Notes under the pieces: model-generated
The model's database searches: none
Seen by the model: only the letters and a program-made list of their open reading frames with translations
Told to the model about the DNA's origin: nothing
Translations under genes and position numbers: made by a program
NCBI GenBank assembly: GCA_036272735.1
Contig: DATAYF010000730.1
Coordinates: forward strand, 1-6,714
Source of the DNA: DATAYF01 sp036272735
GTDB lineage: Bacteria > Chloroflexota > Ktedonobacteria > Ktedonobacterales > Ktedonobacteraceae
DNA length: 6,714 bases
Reading direction: 5' to 3'
Part shown: piece by piece, positions 5,360 to 6,714 of the stretch
Layout: every line of letters starts with the position of its first letter
Position numbering within the stretch: the stretch's first letter is position 1

Positions 5360-6328
5360 CTATTCTTTTTTATACATTGAGCTAGAGCTATACTCATATT
5401 TTCCTATTAGATACCCCGTAGCAGTGATACTCAAGCCGAAAATAATCGCGACCGCACGCAAGAATGCAGCAGGCCGATGCTTGAACAGCAAAATATAGAG
5501 GTTGCACAAAACACCAATTGGCAGTGTCCACAGTGTATAAGTGCTTTCGGATGAGAGCGCATCTTTCGTCCCGACCAGCCGTGAAATGGCCGCTTTAGAA
5601 CGCCCCTCGGCATAGCAACGGGTGCAAAAGTAGCGCCAGGTAGCACGTTGCGGTGGCACATAGTGAGAGACTTGCGCTTGTGGTATGTACAAAAAGAAAC
5701 GCTCGGACCAGTACTGACGCGCGCGAATACATAATTCCGTCTCTTCGCAACCGACCGGCAACGTTCCTACCCGACCAATGCCGTTGTGAAAACCGCCGAC
5801 CGCCTGAAAAACCTCGCGGCGCAGACACATATTCGCGCCAACAGGATTGCGTATAGGCGCACTGACGCGCGGCATCCCCACATAGGTGCATCCCACCACC
5901 CACTGGAACTCCGATGGGAACCAGGTTGGCCTTGGCCCGGCCCAATCGGGCACCACAGCCCCGCCAACGCCTAGCACACGTGTATCCACCAGCGCGCTCT
6001 GTAACTGCGCTAGCCAATCAGGTTTCGCAATAGCATCATCATCTAAAAAGGCCAGAAACTCGCCTTTTGCCACCGCAATACCACTGTTACGCGCACCAGA
6101 TAAGCCACGCGCCTCGCGATTTTCGATAACAGTGACCTCTGGGAAACGCGCCTGTACCTGCTGGAAAAGTTCCTGGTTATGGTCGATAACCACGATGATC
6201 TCGCGTGCCGCAAGCGTCTGGTTTTGTAGAGAGACGACCGCCGCAACAAGGTTAGGCCAACGCTTCTGCGCATACGCACAGATAATCACTGAAATACCAT
6301 CGGCAGACATCACCATCCTTTTGTACAC
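5360..6328 (-). CDS. Glycosyltransferase family 2 protein with C-terminal membrane segments
   Basis: A 322-residue GT-A fold enzyme that should transfer a sugar from a nucleotide donor. The opening ISVIICAYAQKRW (12-24) and EIIVVIDHN (43-51) form the nucleotide-binding start. GLSGARNSGI (75-84) is followed by FLAFLDDDA (91-99), whose DDD holds the metal-binding DxD. NPVGANMCLRREVF (161-174) is the acceptor-side strand, and GCEETELCIR (193-202) carries the likely catalytic base. Hydrophobic stretches at about 265-285 and 288-308 suggest membrane anchoring, so the acceptor is probably lipid-linked or at the membrane. The start is uncertain: GTG 6328 has AGGA five bases upstream, while ATG 6310 has AAAAGG six bases upstream and gives a more typical short N-terminus. 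It follows the partial glycosyltransferase by 42 bp in the same direction and converges on the carrier-protein gene. Acceptor and sugar cannot be read from the sequence. Confidence 0.9.
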   Translation of the reverse strand: MYKRMVMSADGISVIICAYAQKRWPNLVAAVVSLQNQTLAAREIIVVIDHNQELFQQVQARFPEVTVIENREARGLSGARNSGIAVAKGEFLAFLDDDAIAKPDWLAQLQSALVDTRVLGVGGAVVPDWAGPRPTWFPSEFQWVVGCTYVGMPRVSAPIRNPVGANMCLRREVFQAVGGFHNGIGRVGTLPVGCEETELCIRARQYWSERFFLYIPQAQVSHYVPPQRATWRYFCTRCYAEGRSKAAISRLVGTKDALSSESTYTLWTLPIGVLCNLYILLFKHRPAAFLRAVAIIFGLSITATGYLIGKYEYSSSSMYKKE

Positions 6329-6370
6329 TCTCTTCCTGAATTAGATGGAGAACTTTCTGATAGCAAGCGC

Positions 6371-6714
6371 TCACGCATTTGCTAACTCGCTTGAAGAAAC
6401 CTTTCTACCGCTGTTATTACGATCACACCATTCACGCAGAATCATTTTCAGCACCAGCCAACCATCCTTGATGGCATGTAAATTGCTTGCGCCGTGAATA
6501 CGTGTCTGCTCTACGCTAGGAACCTCTACCAATTTCAGGCCAGCTTTATGCATCCGTAAACAAAGCTGCGTCTCAATATCGAATCCCACGCAGTCGAGGA
6601 CGACCTGATCTAAGCAATCACGCCAGAATGCGTTGTAACCGTAGCATAAATCGCTAAAGTGCTCTTTAAACAGCAGGTTCACCAACGCACATAAAGCATA
6701 GTTGCCCATACGAC
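6371..6714 (-). CDS. Glycosyltransferase family 2, polyprenol-phosphate-sugar synthase-like (C-terminal part, runs off right edge)
   Basis: The open frame reaches the window edge, and RMGNYALCALVNLLF is plainly internal, so the Met at 6709 is not the true start. The visible 114 or so residues match the C-terminal half of the DPM1-like GT2 group, which makes polyprenol-phosphate-linked mannose or glucose at the membrane. Seen in order are GNYALCALVNLLF, FSDLCYGYNAFWRD, GFDIETQLCLRMHKAGLKLVEVPS and GASNLHAIKDGWLVLKMILRE. The nucleotide-binding half and DxD are outside the window. No long hydrophobic tail follows, so it resembles the single-domain soluble or peripheral type. It ends 42 bp before the next glycosyltransferase on the same strand and is probably cotranscribed with it. 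The exact donor and lipid are unknown. Confidence 0.85.
   Translation of the reverse strand, partial: RMGNYALCALVNLLFKEHFSDLCYGYNAFWRDCLDQVVLDCVGFDIETQLCLRMHKAGLKLVEVPSVEQTRIHGASNLHAIKDGWLVLKMILREWCDRNNSGRKVSSSELANA

Noticed and set aside
5886..6344. 152-residue plus-strand open frame opposite the glycosyltransferase
   Set aside because: It is antisense to clear GT2 motifs (DDD, GLSGARN), and the composition is that of a shadow frame.

Overview
The window reads as a stretch of bacterial chromosome. Coding GC is around the low fifties percent, and the intergenic gaps at 4157-4508 and 4905-5025 are clearly more AT-rich. No rRNA, tRNA, CRISPR array, transposase or phage gene is visible. The protein styles and base composition would suit Ktedonobacteria (Chloroflexota) or another large-genome soil bacterium. 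That is an impression from sequence alone, not a database result.

Layout: two divergent groups of genes start from a 352-bp AT-rich region (4157-4508). Leftwards (minus strand) lies a tight four-gene operon: an acyl-CoA-dehydrogenase-like flavoprotein (2963-4156), an amino acid:[carrier protein] ligase built like the core of an atypical seryl-tRNA synthetase (1997-2926), a DUF1839-family protein (1056-2003) and the first 344 codons of a glycoside hydrolase family 2 protein that leaves the window at base 1. Rightwards (plus strand) are a holo-ACP synthase (4509-4904) and a single acyl carrier protein (5026-5283). Two family-2 glycosyltransferases converge on this group from the right on the minus strand: a complete one with C-terminal membrane segments (5360-6328) and the C-terminal end of a polyprenol-phosphate-mannose-synthase-like one (6371 to the window edge).

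The genes make biochemical sense together. AcpS puts phosphopantetheine on Ser35 of the carrier protein. The ligase activates a small amino acid (glycine or alanine in the characterised relatives) and loads it onto that arm. The flavoprotein, which lacks the usual catalytic glutamate, may oxidise the carrier-bound group or the product. The DUF1839 protein has a Cys/His layout that resembles BtrH-type transferases and may pass the aminoacyl group to an acceptor. The GH2 protein and perhaps the nearby glycosyltransferases suggest that the acceptor or product carries sugar. Loading of carrier proteins by these ligases is established for Bradyrhizobium and Agrobacterium homologues. The end product is not known to me, and the DUF1839-transferase and glycoconjugate ideas are inferences.

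The most interesting content is therefore a compact aminoacyl-carrier-protein pathway with its own phosphopantetheinyl transferase, arranged divergently around a shared control region that holds short direct and inverted repeats.
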